Assembly (NCBI RefSeq): GCF_041435015.1
Contig: NZ_CP107989.1
Span: 868,001 to 932,000, forward strand
Source of the DNA: Streptomyces canus
GTDB taxonomy: Bacteria > Actinomycetota > Actinomycetes > Streptomycetales > Streptomycetaceae
Reading direction: 5' to 3'
DNA: 64,000 nt
The notes beneath the pieces are model-generated. The model searched no databases and had not been told where the DNA came from. It was given only the letters and a program-made list of their open reading frames with translations. Shown one piece after another: positions 1-9,611 of this stretch (its first letter is position 1; the number at the start of each line of letters is the position of its first letter). The position numbers and the translations under genes are program-made.

Positions 1-564
1 CACGGTCCCCGCGTTGGAGTCGGACGTCCGCAGGAACGAGAACACCTGGTTCGACCCGTTGGTGCCCTTGTAGACGTTCCAGTTGTGGCCGCCGAGCGTG
101 ACGTTGGCCTGATAGGTGCCGATCGGGCCGACGGCTCCGTTGTAGTTGACCCACAGCATGATCTCGTACTGGTGGTCGTTGTCCCAGATGTCGTACGACG
201 AGTTGTACGCGCCGGACGACGGGACGCTGACGTTGTAGTTGCTGGTGAGCCAGCCGAGGGAGTCGATCGTCTTGTTGATCGTTTTCGTCGAGTTGGCGTA
301 GGACTTGATGCCGCCGGTGTTGGGGTGGTCGGCCCAGACGCCCCAGTTGGTCCCGGAGTTGGCCCAGACGCACTGGCTGCCGGCGCCGGAACCCCAGACG
401 TTGTTGTACAGCTTGTAGCCGTCCAGACCGGTGCTGCCCCACCGGTCGCAGGAGTTCCAGACTGCTGCCGAAGCGGGGGCGGAGGCGAGGCCGACGATGG
501 CACCGAGAGCCATCGTCGGTGCCAGCACGGCCATGCCGACCTTGCGTATCGCGCTTTTTACCAT
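1..564 (-). CDS. Secreted endoglucanase, glycoside hydrolase family 12 (3' end outside window)
   Basis: This is a secreted beta-1,4-glucanase of the GH12 type that would cut cellulose or related beta-glucans outside the cell. The visible 188 codons run in frame to the window edge. A signal peptide covers about residues 1-33 with an ASA cleavage site, followed at once by the mature start AVWNSCDRWG. The stretch DNDHQYEIMLWVNYNG (about residues 128-142) holds the GH12 nucleophile motif, with Glu134 as the likely nucleophile; the acid/base Glu lies in the missing part. The ATG at 562-564 is preceded by a GGAAGG ribosome binding site. The sugar-binding lipoprotein gene lies just upstream on the same strand, so the two may share sugar control. 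Family assignment is confident; exact substrate is not. Confidence 0.9.
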   Translation of the reverse strand, partial: MVKSAIRKVGMAVLAPTMALGAIVGLASAPASAAVWNSCDRWGSTGLDGYKLYNNVWGSGAGSQCVWANSGTNWGVWADHPNTGGIKSYANSTKTINKTIDSLGWLTSNYNVSVPSSGAYNSSYDIWDNDHQYEIMLWVNYNGAVGPIGTYQANVTLGGHNWNVYKGTNGSNQVFSFLRTSDSNAGTV

Positions 565-726
565 GGTGTCCCTTCCACGGGTGGGGGGAATTGTGGGGGT
601 GCTACCACGCCCACTGACTGAGGACGTGGTCCTCTCCGGCGACGGGATCCATCGGCTGCGCGTCACCGGAAGAAGGTCTGGCAGAAGGACCAGTCGGTGG
701 GGGCGACTGGAGAAGCCTCTCGGGTA

Positions 727-2403
727 TCAGTGGGCGCTGCCGTTCTTGTCGATGAGCTGCTTGTACCAGTCGCGCAGTTTGTCGCCGCCGGAGGACTTCC
801 ACGTGGAGATGGCGGCCTGCACATCGGACAGCTTGCGGTTGCCGCGCACGTAGTCGATCTCCAGCTGCTCAAACTGGCTTTCGAGGTGGGCGTAGCGGGC
901 CGGCTCGACGATGTTCATGCCGTAGATGGACGTCTTCTTCATGAAGGCCCCCATCCGCTGCTGCCACTCGACCTGCTTGCGGGCGACCTCGGGGAAGTCG
1001 GGGTGGGCGAAGTACGGAGCCGGAGCCGCCAGCATGTTCCAGGTGTTGATCACCTCGGTGTTGCCCTGGTCGTTCTTGACCGGCACGCCGTCCTTGACCG
1101 TGTAGTGGGTGCCCTCGACGCCGTAGTCGACGAGCATCCGCTCCTTGGTGCCGTAGGGCGCCGCCGCGAAGTTGGCTGCGGCCAGCGCGTTCTCGATCGT
1201 CGTCTTCGAGGCGCCCTTGCGGATCAGCGACCAGATGGTGGCGGGCGAGGACGCCCACAACGTGGGGTTGCCGCCGTCCGCGCCGAAGATGTCCATACCC
1301 TCGATCTGGAAGTCCGGATGGGCCTCGGCCTGTTCCACGGTCTGGGTGTACCAGGGGGTCATGTCGCCTTCGAAGACCAGGATCTGGCCGGCGGTGAAGC
1401 GCTGGCTCGCGTCGCCCGTGCGTGCCTTGTCGTCGGGGTGGACCACGCCCGCGTCGAACAGCTTGCGGGTCCACTCCAGGGCTTCCAGGTACTCGGGCCG
1501 CTCCTTGCCGTACCTCAGCTTGCCGTCGTCGTCGATGTTCCAGTCGGGACAGGCACCGAAGATGCTCCCGGAGACCCAGCTCATGTCTCCGCAGGCCCAC
1601 ACCTTGGCCTTGGCGCTGGTGGCCTCCTTGGCCCAACTGAGGAACTCGTCGGCCGACTTGGGGACGGACCAGCCCTTCTTGTCGAAGATGTCCCTGCGGT
1701 AGTAGGGCACTATGAAGCTTGCGGGGGCGGTGGGCATCGGTATGCCGCGCAGCGCGCCGCCGAAGATGCCCATGCGCCAGGCGTCGGAGGGGATCGCGGC
1801 CAGGTTCGGGTACTTCTTGACCTTGTCGCCCGCCAGGTAGGGGCCGAGGTCCATGAACTTCGCGGTAACCGCGTTCGCGATCTTGCCGACCAGTTCCCAG
1901 CTCGGCACGACCACCATGTCGGGAATGGAGCTGGAGGCCAGGACGGCGCCCAGCTTCTGGCCATAGGTGTTGCCGTCCTGGTTCTGCCAGGTGACCTTCG
2001 TGCCCGCCGCCGCGTCCAGCGCCGTGTAGTAGGCGCAGCCGGCCTTCGGCGGGGAGCCCCAGAACGGGGACATGATCTTGAAGGGGGCGCCGGTGCCGAG
2101 CTTCTCCGGGACCGAGGCCTTGAGGGCCGCGAGGTCGACCTTGCCGGTGTAGCCGGCGGCCGAGCCGTTCTTGGACGGCAGGTCCGGGTTCGCGACCGTG
2201 CTGGCGACGAAGGCCGGGAGCAGCTTGTCCGCGGCCTTGCCCGACGTGGTCCCTTCGCGCTCGCCGCTGTCCGAGCCGCCACAGGCGGCAAGCAGCGGCA
2301 TCCCGCCCGCCACCGCTGCGGTGGCGACCGCGGTGGAGGCGAGGAAGCTTCTCCGGCTCGGCCCGGAAGGACCGGAGGAGGGGGCAGCGGCGTTCGGCGT
2401 CAT
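727..2403 (-). CDS. Extracellular solute-binding lipoprotein (ABC sugar uptake type)
   Basis: This 558-residue protein is a family 1 extracellular solute-binding protein, the substrate-capturing part of an ABC importer and probably for an oligosaccharide. The N-terminus has a Tat motif (SRRSFLA, residues 16-22), a hydrophobic stretch and a lipobox ending at Cys41 (LLAACGG), so it should be exported folded and lipid-anchored. It is longer than usual sugar-binding proteins and resembles the larger LipO-type group. No permease or ATPase gene lies next to it in the window, so it is an orphan or is served by a distant transporter and a shared ATPase. Two identical palindromes upstream (2520-2533 and 2676-2689) look like LacI-family operators. 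The GH12 gene downstream suggests a plant polysaccharide context. Confidence 0.85.
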   Translation of the reverse strand: MTPNAAAPSSGPSGPSRRSFLASTAVATAAVAGGMPLLAACGGSDSGEREGTTSGKAADKLLPAFVASTVANPDLPSKNGSAAGYTGKVDLAALKASVPEKLGTGAPFKIMSPFWGSPPKAGCAYYTALDAAAGTKVTWQNQDGNTYGQKLGAVLASSSIPDMVVVPSWELVGKIANAVTAKFMDLGPYLAGDKVKKYPNLAAIPSDAWRMGIFGGALRGIPMPTAPASFIVPYYRRDIFDKKGWSVPKSADEFLSWAKEATSAKAKVWACGDMSWVSGSIFGACPDWNIDDDGKLRYGKERPEYLEALEWTRKLFDAGVVHPDDKARTGDASQRFTAGQILVFEGDMTPWYTQTVEQAEAHPDFQIEGMDIFGADGGNPTLWASSPATIWSLIRKGASKTTIENALAAANFAAAPYGTKERMLVDYGVEGTHYTVKDGVPVKNDQGNTEVINTWNMLAAPAPYFAHPDFPEVARKQVEWQQRMGAFMKKTSIYGMNIVEPARYAHLESQFEQLEIDYVRGNRKLSDVQAAISTWKSSGGDKLRDWYKQLIDKNGSAH

Positions 2404-2519
2404 TGCGTCAACCCTTCATGGCGCACCAGGACACCCGGCGGCGGACCGTCGGCTGCGGCGTCGTGACTGGAAATGGCTGAGCGAAAACTGACATCCAATC
2501 ACTTCGCTGTAGTACGTAG

Positions 2520-2533
2520 TCGAAGCGCTTCGA
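2520..2533. promoter_or_regulatory. Palindromic operator, LacI-family type (copy 1)
   Basis: The sequence TCGAAGCGCTTCGA is a perfect 14-bp palindrome with the central GCGC typical of LacI-family operators. It lies 117 bp upstream of the solute-binding protein start. An identical copy stands 156 bp further upstream. No LacI-family gene is in the window, so the regulator is inferred. Confidence 0.7.
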
Positions 2534-2675
2534 TGTTGCTGCGAGGTTAAGTGAACACCCAGGGGCGCACAAGGGTCGCTGCCAAGATCCTCCGAGACGG
2601 GAAGTCGGCCTACTTCGCGCCCTTGTTGGCACGACGGCATCGATGTCTCGGCATCGATCCTGCGCATGCCGAGCG

Positions 2676-2689
2676 TCGAAGCGCTTCGA
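2676..2689. promoter_or_regulatory. Palindromic operator, LacI-family type (copy 2)
   Basis: This is a second exact copy of TCGAAGCGCTTCGA, 156 bp from the first. Two identical sites on one upstream region would allow DNA looping by a tetrameric LacI-type repressor. The remainder of the 427-bp gap (2404-2830) shows no gene. Confidence 0.7.
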
Positions 2690-2782
2690 ACATGTGACCA
2701 TTTTATCGCTATGAGATCCCATGTGTCCGCGCGCCCAGACCGCACACGGAGTCGTGGCGTGCCTGGGAGTCGCCGCACAAAA

Positions 2783-2812
2783 GCCCGGCACCGGAAGGCT
2801 TGGGTGCCGGGC
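2783..2812 (-). terminator. Hairpin terminator after the dehalogenase gene
   Basis: A perfect 10-bp stem (GCCCGGCACC at 2783-2792 with its complement at 2803-2812) encloses a 10-nt loop. It starts 19 bp beyond the stop of the dehalogenase gene read leftwards, a normal place for a Streptomyces terminator. Confidence 0.7.
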
Positions 2813-2830
2813 TCGGTCGGGTCTGGAAGA

Positions 2831-3547
2831 TCAGCGGGATTCGCCTGGTTTCCGCTGGGTCGCCATCAGTACGGTGACCAGTTCATTCAGCCCGTCGAAT
2901 CGCCAATCGAAGGTGTCACGGCTCGTGGGCGGGTCCCCGACGGGCCGGTGGACGTAGGCGGTCCGCATCCCCTTCGCCCGGGCTCCGCGCAGGTCCCAGG
3001 CGTGGGCGGCCACCATGAGCACGCGGTCCGGCGCGCATCCGGCGGCGTCGAGGGCGAGTTGGTACACCTCCGGGGCCGGCTTGTAGGCCTGGACGGTTTC
3101 GGCGGACAAGGCCTGGTGCCAGCGGAGTCCGGCATGGGCGTTGAGCCGTAGCAGAGTGGTGCGTGCGGCGTTGGAGAGCCCGAGTACGGGGAAGTGCCGG
3201 GACAGTTGCTCGAGACCGGCCAGGGAATCGCCCCAGGGAGGCAGCCGCTGCCCTGCCGTGGCCAGCCGAGCCACGGCCCGCGGATCGGTGAACCCGGCGC
3301 GGGCGGCGACCAGTTGAGCCGCCTCCGCGTCGATGACCGAGGTGTTGGCGTATACGCGGCTTCCTTGGCCGATGCGTCGCTGCTGTCGCTCGCCGTACCG
3401 CTGCCACAAGGCGAGCAGTTCGCCGACCTGCTCCTCGCCGGACGCGGGCACCGCTTCACGGATCCCCGCTCGAAGCCCGCTCGGTTCGTCGACGAGGGTG
3501 CCGAGGACATCGAAGACGACGACCTCCACGTCGCGGACGGCGGCCAT
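2831..3547 (-). CDS. Haloacid dehalogenase, type II (HAD superfamily hydrolase)
   Basis: The 238-residue product is a HAD hydrolase of the L-2-haloacid dehalogenase type, which removes halide from short 2-haloacids; related proteins act as phosphatases. Motif I is VVVFDVLGTLVDE with Asp13 as nucleophile, followed by a GLSNAARTTL stretch (motif II region, normally S/T-N), a conserved Lys in YKPAPEVY and an acidic end motif around HAWDLRGARAKGM, all in type II dehalogenase order. Length matches the family (about 220-240 residues). The start ATG at 3545-3547 is preceded by a 13-bp inverted repeat (3581-3619). The true substrate cannot be read from sequence. Confidence 0.88.
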   Translation of the reverse strand: MAAVRDVEVVVFDVLGTLVDEPSGLRAGIREAVPASGEEQVGELLALWQRYGERQQRRIGQGSRVYANTSVIDAEAAQLVAARAGFTDPRAVARLATAGQRLPPWGDSLAGLEQLSRHFPVLGLSNAARTTLLRLNAHAGLRWHQALSAETVQAYKPAPEVYQLALDAAGCAPDRVLMVAAHAWDLRGARAKGMRTAYVHRPVGDPPTSRDTFDWRFDGLNELVTVLMATQRKPGESR

Positions 3548-3580
3548 ACGGACTCCCGTTCACACCGATGTCACCTACTC

Positions 3581-3619
3581 GACCGGTGATGATCCTGCCA
3601 CCCGGAATCATCACCGGTC
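3581..3619 (-). terminator. Perfect 13-bp inverted repeat between gap and the dehalogenase gene
   Basis: GACCGGTGATGAT at 3581-3593 is repeated inverted at 3607-3619 with a 13-nt loop. It lies about 40 bp beyond the gap stop codon and 34 bp before the dehalogenase start on the same strand. It is most simply the gap terminator, but its position also fits an operator or a 5' leader hairpin for the dehalogenase gene. Confidence 0.6.
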
Positions 3620-3657
3620 AAGGCGGTCACGTGCGGCTGGACGTGACCCGGAGCCGG

Positions 3658-4656
3658 TCAGCCGTTGGCCAGGAGCTCCAGCGTGTCGATCACGCGGTTC
3701 GAGAAACCCCACTCGTTGTCGTACCAGGCCACGACCTTCACATGGCGGCCCTCCACGCGGGTCAGGGCCGAATCGAAGATCGACGAGGCGGGATTGCCCG
3801 TGATGTCCGAGGAGACCAGCGGGTCCTCCGAGTACTCGAGGACGCCCGCGAGGGGCCCCTCGGCGGCGGAGCGATAGGCCGCCAGTACGTCCTCGCGGGT
3901 CACGTCACGCGCGACGGTCGTGTTCAGCTCGACGAGGGAGCCGACGGGGACCGGGACGCGGATCGAGTCACCGGACAACTTGCCGTCCAGGTTGGGCAGC
4001 ACGAGGCCGATCGCCTTGGCGGCGCCGGTCGTCGTGGGCACGATGTTGACGCCGGCGGCGCGGGCGCGACGGGCGTCGCGGTGCGGGCCGTCCTGGAGGT
4101 TCTGCTCCTGCGTATAGGCGTGCACGGTCGTCATGAAGCCGTGCTCGATGCCGGCGAGCTCGTCGAGCACCGAGGCGAGCGGTGCGAGCGCGTTGGTCGT
4201 GCACGAGGCGTTGGAGACGATCGTGTGCACGTCCGGGTCGTAGGCGTCGGTGTTGACCCCGTACGCCAGCGTGACGTCGGCGCCGTCCGAGGGGGCACTG
4301 ACGAGGACCTTCATGGCGCCCGCGTCGAGGTGGGCGCGGGCGGCCTTGGCCGAAGTGAACCGTCCGGTGGCCTCCAGCACGATGTCGATGCCGAGTTCGG
4401 CCCACGGCAGCTGCGCGGGTTCACGCTCGGCGAGCACGGTGATGCGACGGCCGTCGACGACCAGGGTGTTCCCGTCGACGGTCACCGGACGGCCGAGTCG
4501 GCCGGCCGTGCTGTCGTAGGCGAGCAGCCTCGCGAGGGTGGCGGGCTCGGTGAGGTCGTTGACGGCGACGACCTCCAGGGCGCTGTCGCGTTCGAGGAGC
4601 GCGCGCAGCACATTGCGTCCGATGCGGCCGAATCCGTTGATGGCGATGCGAGTCAT
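3658..4656 (-). CDS. gap: Glyceraldehyde-3-phosphate dehydrogenase, type I
   Basis: GAPDH converts glyceraldehyde 3-phosphate, NAD and phosphate to 1,3-bisphosphoglycerate in glycolysis. The 332-residue product starts with the NAD-binding motif INGFGRIGRNV (residues 6-16). The catalytic motif is SNASCTTNALAP with Cys152, and the partner His lies in VHAYTQ (His179). The second Cys of the usual SCTTNC is Ala here, which is tolerated. A longer frame begins at 4728, but the homologous start MTRIAINGFG at 4656 has a GGAAGGGA ribosome binding site and is preferred. The gene stands alone, between a dehalogenase and the oppositely oriented rox gene. Streptomyces genomes often carry extra gap copies; which one this is cannot be told here. 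Confidence 0.95.
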   Translation of the reverse strand: MTRIAINGFGRIGRNVLRALLERDSALEVVAVNDLTEPATLARLLAYDSTAGRLGRPVTVDGNTLVVDGRRITVLAEREPAQLPWAELGIDIVLEATGRFTSAKAARAHLDAGAMKVLVSAPSDGADVTLAYGVNTDAYDPDVHTIVSNASCTTNALAPLASVLDELAGIEHGFMTTVHAYTQEQNLQDGPHRDARRARAAGVNIVPTTTGAAKAIGLVLPNLDGKLSGDSIRVPVPVGSLVELNTTVARDVTREDVLAAYRSAAEGPLAGVLEYSEDPLVSSDITGNPASSIFDSALTRVEGRHVKVVAWYDNEWGFSNRVIDTLELLANG

Positions 4657-4810
4657 GAATGGTGTCCCTTCCTTGTGCCCACCAGGCTCGCGCGCGGCAT
4701 CGACCGCTGACAGTGGCGGGATCGCCATGGTTCAAAAGGATCGCGCCACGCTCGACCGGGAACGGGCCCCTCTGGGAAAGGAGTGGACGGAGCGATGCCC
4801 CGGCTTGTAG

Positions 4811-6424
<1,614 letters not shown>

Positions 6425-6444
6425 TGTCGTTGGTCGGCCACGGG

Positions 6445-6468
6445 CGGCCGTGCGTTCATCCACGGCCG
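6445..6468. terminator. Bidirectional hairpin between convergent rox and glxA-type genes
   Basis: CGGCCGTG (6445-6452) pairs with CACGGCCG (6461-6468) across an 8-nt loop. It lies in the 68-bp gap between two convergent stop codons. Confidence 0.65.
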
Positions 6469-6492
6469 TCTGTCGAACATCGGCTCTCAGGG

Positions 6493-7449
6493 CTACTCGC
6501 CCCGGGTGAACGTACGGCGGTACTCGCTCGGCGTCGTCCCCAGGATCCGCTGGAAGTGCGTCCGCAGGTTCGCACCGGTGCCCAGCCCGACGTCGGTCGC
6601 GATCTGCTCGACACTCCGCTCCGAACGCTCCAGCAGCTCGCGGGCCATGTCGACGCGGGCGCGCATGACCCACTGCATCGGCGTGTATCCGGTCTCCTCG
6701 ACGAAGCGCCGTGAGAAGGTGCGCGGCGAGACCGCCGCCTGGCTCGCCAGGAGGTCGAGGGTGAGGGGTTCGTCGAGTCGGTGCAGGGCCCATTCCCGGG
6801 TGGCGGCGAAGCGCTCGCCGAGCGGCTCGGGCACGCTGCGCGGCACGTACTGCGCCTGACCGCCACTGCGGTAGGGGGCGGCGACCAGGCGCCGGGCCGC
6901 ATGGTTGGACGCGGCCACTCCGAGGTCGCCGCGCAGGACGTGCAGACACAGGTCGATGCCGGAGGCGGCGCCGGCCGATGTCAGCACGCTGCCCTCGTCG
7001 ACGAACAGCACGTTCTCGTCGACCCGGACGAGGGGATGCTTCGCCGCGAGCGCCCTCGTGTAGTGCCAGTGGGTCGTGGCGCGTCTGCCGTCGAGCAGGC
7101 CGGTCGCGGCCAGCGCGAAGGCGCCGGTCGAGATGGCGGCCAGCCGCGTGCCCCGGCCGTGGGCCGCGACCAGCGCCTCGACGACGGCCGGCGGCGGGTC
7201 CTCCCGGTCCGGGAACCGGTAGCCGGGGATGAAGACGAGGTCCGCCCACGCGAGCGCCTCCGGGCCGTGGGCGACGTGGTACGACAGCCCGTCCCCACCG
7301 CTCACCAGCCCCGAGGCCGCGCCGCACAGCCGTACCTCGTACGGCATGCTCGCGCGCGTGCTGAACACCTGCGCGGGGATGCCGACGTCGAGCGGTTTGG
7401 CGCCTTCGAGGACGAGAACGGCGACGCGGCGAAGGCGGGAGGCGGACAC
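6493..7449 (-). CDS. GlxA-type AraC-family transcriptional regulator (DJ-1/PfpI + HTH_18)
   Basis: The 318-residue regulator joins an N-terminal DJ-1/PfpI-like sensing domain (about residues 8-180, with AISTGAFALAATGLLDGRRATTHW) to a C-terminal AraC double helix-turn-helix (about 215-315, with SPRTFSRRFVEETGYTPMQW and TNLR-like second helix GTGANLRTHFQRILGTTPSEYR). The nucleophile elbow, Cys in active DJ-1 enzymes, reads Ser-Thr-Gly here, so the domain likely only senses a ligand. Targets are unknown. Its stop faces rox and the OsmC gene lies 20 bp upstream on the same strand, so regulator and OsmC could be co-transcribed. Confidence 0.88.
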   Translation of the reverse strand: MSASRLRRVAVLVLEGAKPLDVGIPAQVFSTRASMPYEVRLCGAASGLVSGGDGLSYHVAHGPEALAWADLVFIPGYRFPDREDPPPAVVEALVAAHGRGTRLAAISTGAFALAATGLLDGRRATTHWHYTRALAAKHPLVRVDENVLFVDEGSVLTSAGAASGIDLCLHVLRGDLGVAASNHAARRLVAAPYRSGGQAQYVPRSVPEPLGERFAATREWALHRLDEPLTLDLLASQAAVSPRTFSRRFVEETGYTPMQWVMRARVDMARELLERSERSVEQIATDVGLGTGANLRTHFQRILGTTPSEYRRTFTRGE

Positions 7450-7469
7450 GGGGACAGGCTACGCGGAGG

Positions 7470-7898
7470 TCAGGCGTCCTCGATCGTCGCCGTGACGGGC
7501 GTGCCGATCTCGACCGTGCGGCTGACCGTGCACAGGCGGTCGTGGGAGGTCTTCACCGCGCGGGGCAGGATGGTGCGGGCCCGGTCGGCGCCCTCTCCGT
7601 CGGGGAAGGCGACGGTGAAGGTGACCGCGAGGTCGGTCAGCCGGTTGCCGAGCTCGTCGTTGATCTTGTTTCCGCTCACCTCGACGGAGAAGGCGGTGGG
7701 CTCGGCGTGACGGCTGGTGGCGAGATCGACGTCGACCGCCGTGCAGCCGCCGAGCGCCGCGAGGAGCAGTTCGACGGGGGTGAACTCGCTGTCGGAGCCG
7801 GTGCCGAAGCTGATCGTGCCGCCGCGGGTGTTGGTGGCGACGAAGTGGCCGGTACTGGTGCGCTCGACCGTGACGGACCGTGCGGAGTTTTCGCTCAT
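7470..7898 (-). CDS. OsmC/Ohr family protein
   Basis: The 142-residue protein belongs to the OsmC group of small peroxide or thiol-stress proteins. The family core ELLLAALGGCTAVDVDLATSRH contains the first conserved Cys, and HDRLCTVSRTVEIG near the C-terminus contains the second; these two Cys form the peroxidase pair in active members. The start MSENSARSV at 7898 gives the normal family length. The AraC-type regulator lies directly downstream. A decayed FAD-oxidase fragment lies directly upstream and ends 11 bp before the start codon. Confidence 0.87.
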   Translation of the reverse strand: MSENSARSVTVERTSTGHFVATNTRGGTISFGTGSDSEFTPVELLLAALGGCTAVDVDLATSRHAEPTAFSVEVSGNKINDELGNRLTDLAVTFTVAFPDGEGADRARTILPRAVKTSHDRLCTVSRTVEIGTPVTATIEDA

Positions 7899-7908
7899 GC
7901 CGAGGACA

Positions 7909-8067
7909 TTAGTCCGGGGTGCCGAGCGGTGCCCGCGGGCCCGGTACCTTGCCCGGATTGAGCAGGCCGCGAGGGTCGAGGGCGTCCTTGGGCAGGCCGA
8001 CGCCGTGTTCGCCGGTGACGGTACCGCCGAGGGAGAGAGCGTCGGCGAGGATGCCGAGGGACGGTGA
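7909..8067 (-). pseudogene. C-terminal remnant of a FAD-linked oxidase (glycolate/lactate oxidase type)
   Basis: Reading leftwards, 52 codons before a TAA give ALSLGGTVTGEHGVGL followed directly by PKDALDPRGLLNPGKV. These are the two hallmark blocks of the C-terminal domain of FAD-linked oxidases (GlcD/DLD type), but the roughly 30 residues normally between them are missing and no N-terminal part is present. The fragment has no start codon of its own and is flanked upstream by the phosphotransferase gene. It is a deletion relic. Confidence 0.75.
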
Positions 8068-8083
8068 CGCGATCCGCGGGCGG

Positions 8084-9055
8084 TCACCACTCGGCGTCCA
8101 GCGCCTCCACCAGCCGGGAGACGGCGCTCAGGTCGGGCACACTGCGCAGCTTGGCCACGGCCTCGCGGCTGCCGAACGCACGCTGCTCGGCCGTCATCGC
8201 CGGATCGACCGCGCAATCGGCCTGTACGTACACGTAGTTGAGGTCTGTCGCGAAGAGCATCGAGAACGCGTTCAGCTTCTTGATCACCGCGCGGCCCCCG
8301 GCGTCCCGGTAGGCACGCACCAGGCACCGTGCCGCATCGGCGTCGAAGCGGTTGCCGCCCGACCACACGTGGACGGCACGGGCCAGTTCACGCTCCGCGG
8401 AGACGGGCCCGGCGTTGTCCCAGTCGAGCAGGACCGGTCCGTCGGGGCCGACCAGGACGTTCTGCGGCCGCATGTCGAGATGGGAGGTCACCACGTCACC
8501 GGGAGACGACGGCGAGACATGCCGCGCCAGCTCAACGGCTGTCGTGGCGGCGAACCGGCTCAGCTCCCCCGCCCAGGGCAGACCGGCCCGCTCCACCTTC
8601 CCGAGCAGTTCGGCCCAGTCGGACTCCGGGTTGCACCGTTCGTACCAGCCACTCGGTGTCCCGCTCGTGCCCGCTCCCGCCTTGTGCAGGATGGCGAGCG
8701 TACGGCCGCACCAGCTCAGGGTCTCCGGGTCCGACGGATCGGCCGCGGTGCCGTCGACCCAGTCGTACAGCTTCACGTAGGAACCCTCGGGGAGCCGTAC
8801 GACATGGGCGCCGGTGCGGTCGGGCAGGAGACGTGGCGCGGAGATGCCCAGCGTCTCCGCCGCGTCGCGCAGTGCGGACTCGGCGCCGACGTCCGGCTCG
8901 TCCTTCTCGAAGAGCAGCTCCTTCACCGCCCAGGCGGTGCCGTTCCCGGACAGCTTCCAGATCTGTCCCAGGGCACCGCGGGCGACAGGCGTCATCGTCC
9001 AGTCCCCCGCGCCGAGCGCATAGGCGTCCGCGATGAACTCACCCGTGTCCCGCAT
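8084..9055 (-). CDS. Phosphotransferase, aminoglycoside phosphotransferase (APH) fold
   Basis: The 323-residue protein has the APH/choline-kinase fold that transfers phosphate from ATP to small hydroxyl compounds. The catalytic loop is SHLDMRPQNVLVG (H-x-D-x4-N) followed by the metal-binding LLDWDNAG (D-x-D). The N-lobe has a plausible ATP-binding Lys in TAWAVKELLFEK. It is not close to a named aminoglycoside resistance enzyme and the substrate is unknown. It lies between two decayed genes (7909-8067 and 9255-9526), an eroding neighbourhood in which it alone appears intact. The ATG at 9055 was chosen as the start of a plausible N-terminal helix. Confidence 0.8.
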   Translation of the reverse strand: MRDTGEFIADAYALGAGDWTMTPVARGALGQIWKLSGNGTAWAVKELLFEKDEPDVGAESALRDAAETLGISAPRLLPDRTGAHVVRLPEGSYVKLYDWVDGTAADPSDPETLSWCGRTLAILHKAGAGTSGTPSGWYERCNPESDWAELLGKVERAGLPWAGELSRFAATTAVELARHVSPSSPGDVVTSHLDMRPQNVLVGPDGPVLLDWDNAGPVSAERELARAVHVWSGGNRFDADAARCLVRAYRDAGGRAVIKKLNAFSMLFATDLNYVYVQADCAVDPAMTAEQRAFGSREAVAKLRSVPDLSAVSRLVEALDAEW

Positions 9056-9254
9056 ACAACTCCCCGCTTCCGCAGCCCAGTTGATCAGAGCCTATCCGCA
9101 GCAGCCCGACGGCTTGGCCGAACCGGCTTCCAGACCGCAGAAGCAGGACGCCTCGACGGCTACGTCAGCCGGCGCGGCGGCGATCCGCGGTTGTCCCCGT
9201 TCGAGTGGGAGGGCGCCGTAGGCATGGCGGTGTCGGCACACGTGTTGTTGGCGC

Positions 9255-9526
9255 GCTGCGGAACCGTCCGTGCCTCGCGGGTGCGCGCTCCGTCGGCGGG
9301 TTCGCCGGTGCGCAGGTCCTACGGCTGCCGGGGCGTGACGTTCATCAACGCGTCCGCCAACCGAGCTGCGTACGGCGCGTTCCACACCGCGCAGTCCTCG
9401 GCGGGCGTCGCCTGCGGGTAGCGGGCGCGGAGGGAGCGCGCAGTCGGGGTCGGCGGCGGCCGTCTTCTCGAAGCAGGCCACGGCCTCTGCATGCTGGAAG
9501 ACGTATGCCCGCACCAGGCCGATCTG
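9255..9526 (-). pseudogene. Remnant of a tetratricopeptide-repeat protein
   Basis: Two frames together spell a known TPR-protein layout. One frame gives AYVFQHAEAVACFEKTAAADPDCAL (a TPR helix pair, 9440-9514). After a frameshift the next gives YPQATPAEDCAVWNAPYAAR (9361-9420), then LADALMNVTPRQP, an in-frame TAG, and DLRTGEPADGART. Intact relatives have 'ADALMNLTP..LWDL.TGEPA.GART' at this place. At least one frameshift and one stop have broken it, and both ends are missing. Confidence 0.65.
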
Positions 9527-9540
9527 TCCTCAGAACGAAC

Positions 9541-9594
9541 GCAGGTGCCGGAGAGGGGACTGGTGAAACCGTCAGTCCTCTCTCCGGCACCTGC
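9541..9594 (-). terminator. Strong terminator after the conservon
   Basis: A 22-bp stem (9541-9562 with 9573-9594), broken only by one G-U pair, surrounds a 10-nt loop. It begins 18 bp beyond the P450 stop codon and closes the cvn operon. It is one of the most stable hairpins in the window. Confidence 0.85.
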
Positions 9595-9611
9595 CGGCCG
9601 GTGCTAAGCCG

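Noticed and set aside
697..2466. Long rightward open frame (about 590 codons) opposite the solute-binding protein gene.
   Set aside because: It is the antisense shadow of a clear gene. High GC keeps antisense frames open in Streptomyces. The same was rejected at 27785-30055, 36186-38900, 39205-40755, 40668-42122 and 47390-48781.
4653..4728. Upstream extension of gap to 4728.
   Set aside because: The added residues have no GAPDH homology, while the ATG at 4656 has a ribosome binding site and the family start MTRIAINGFGRIG.
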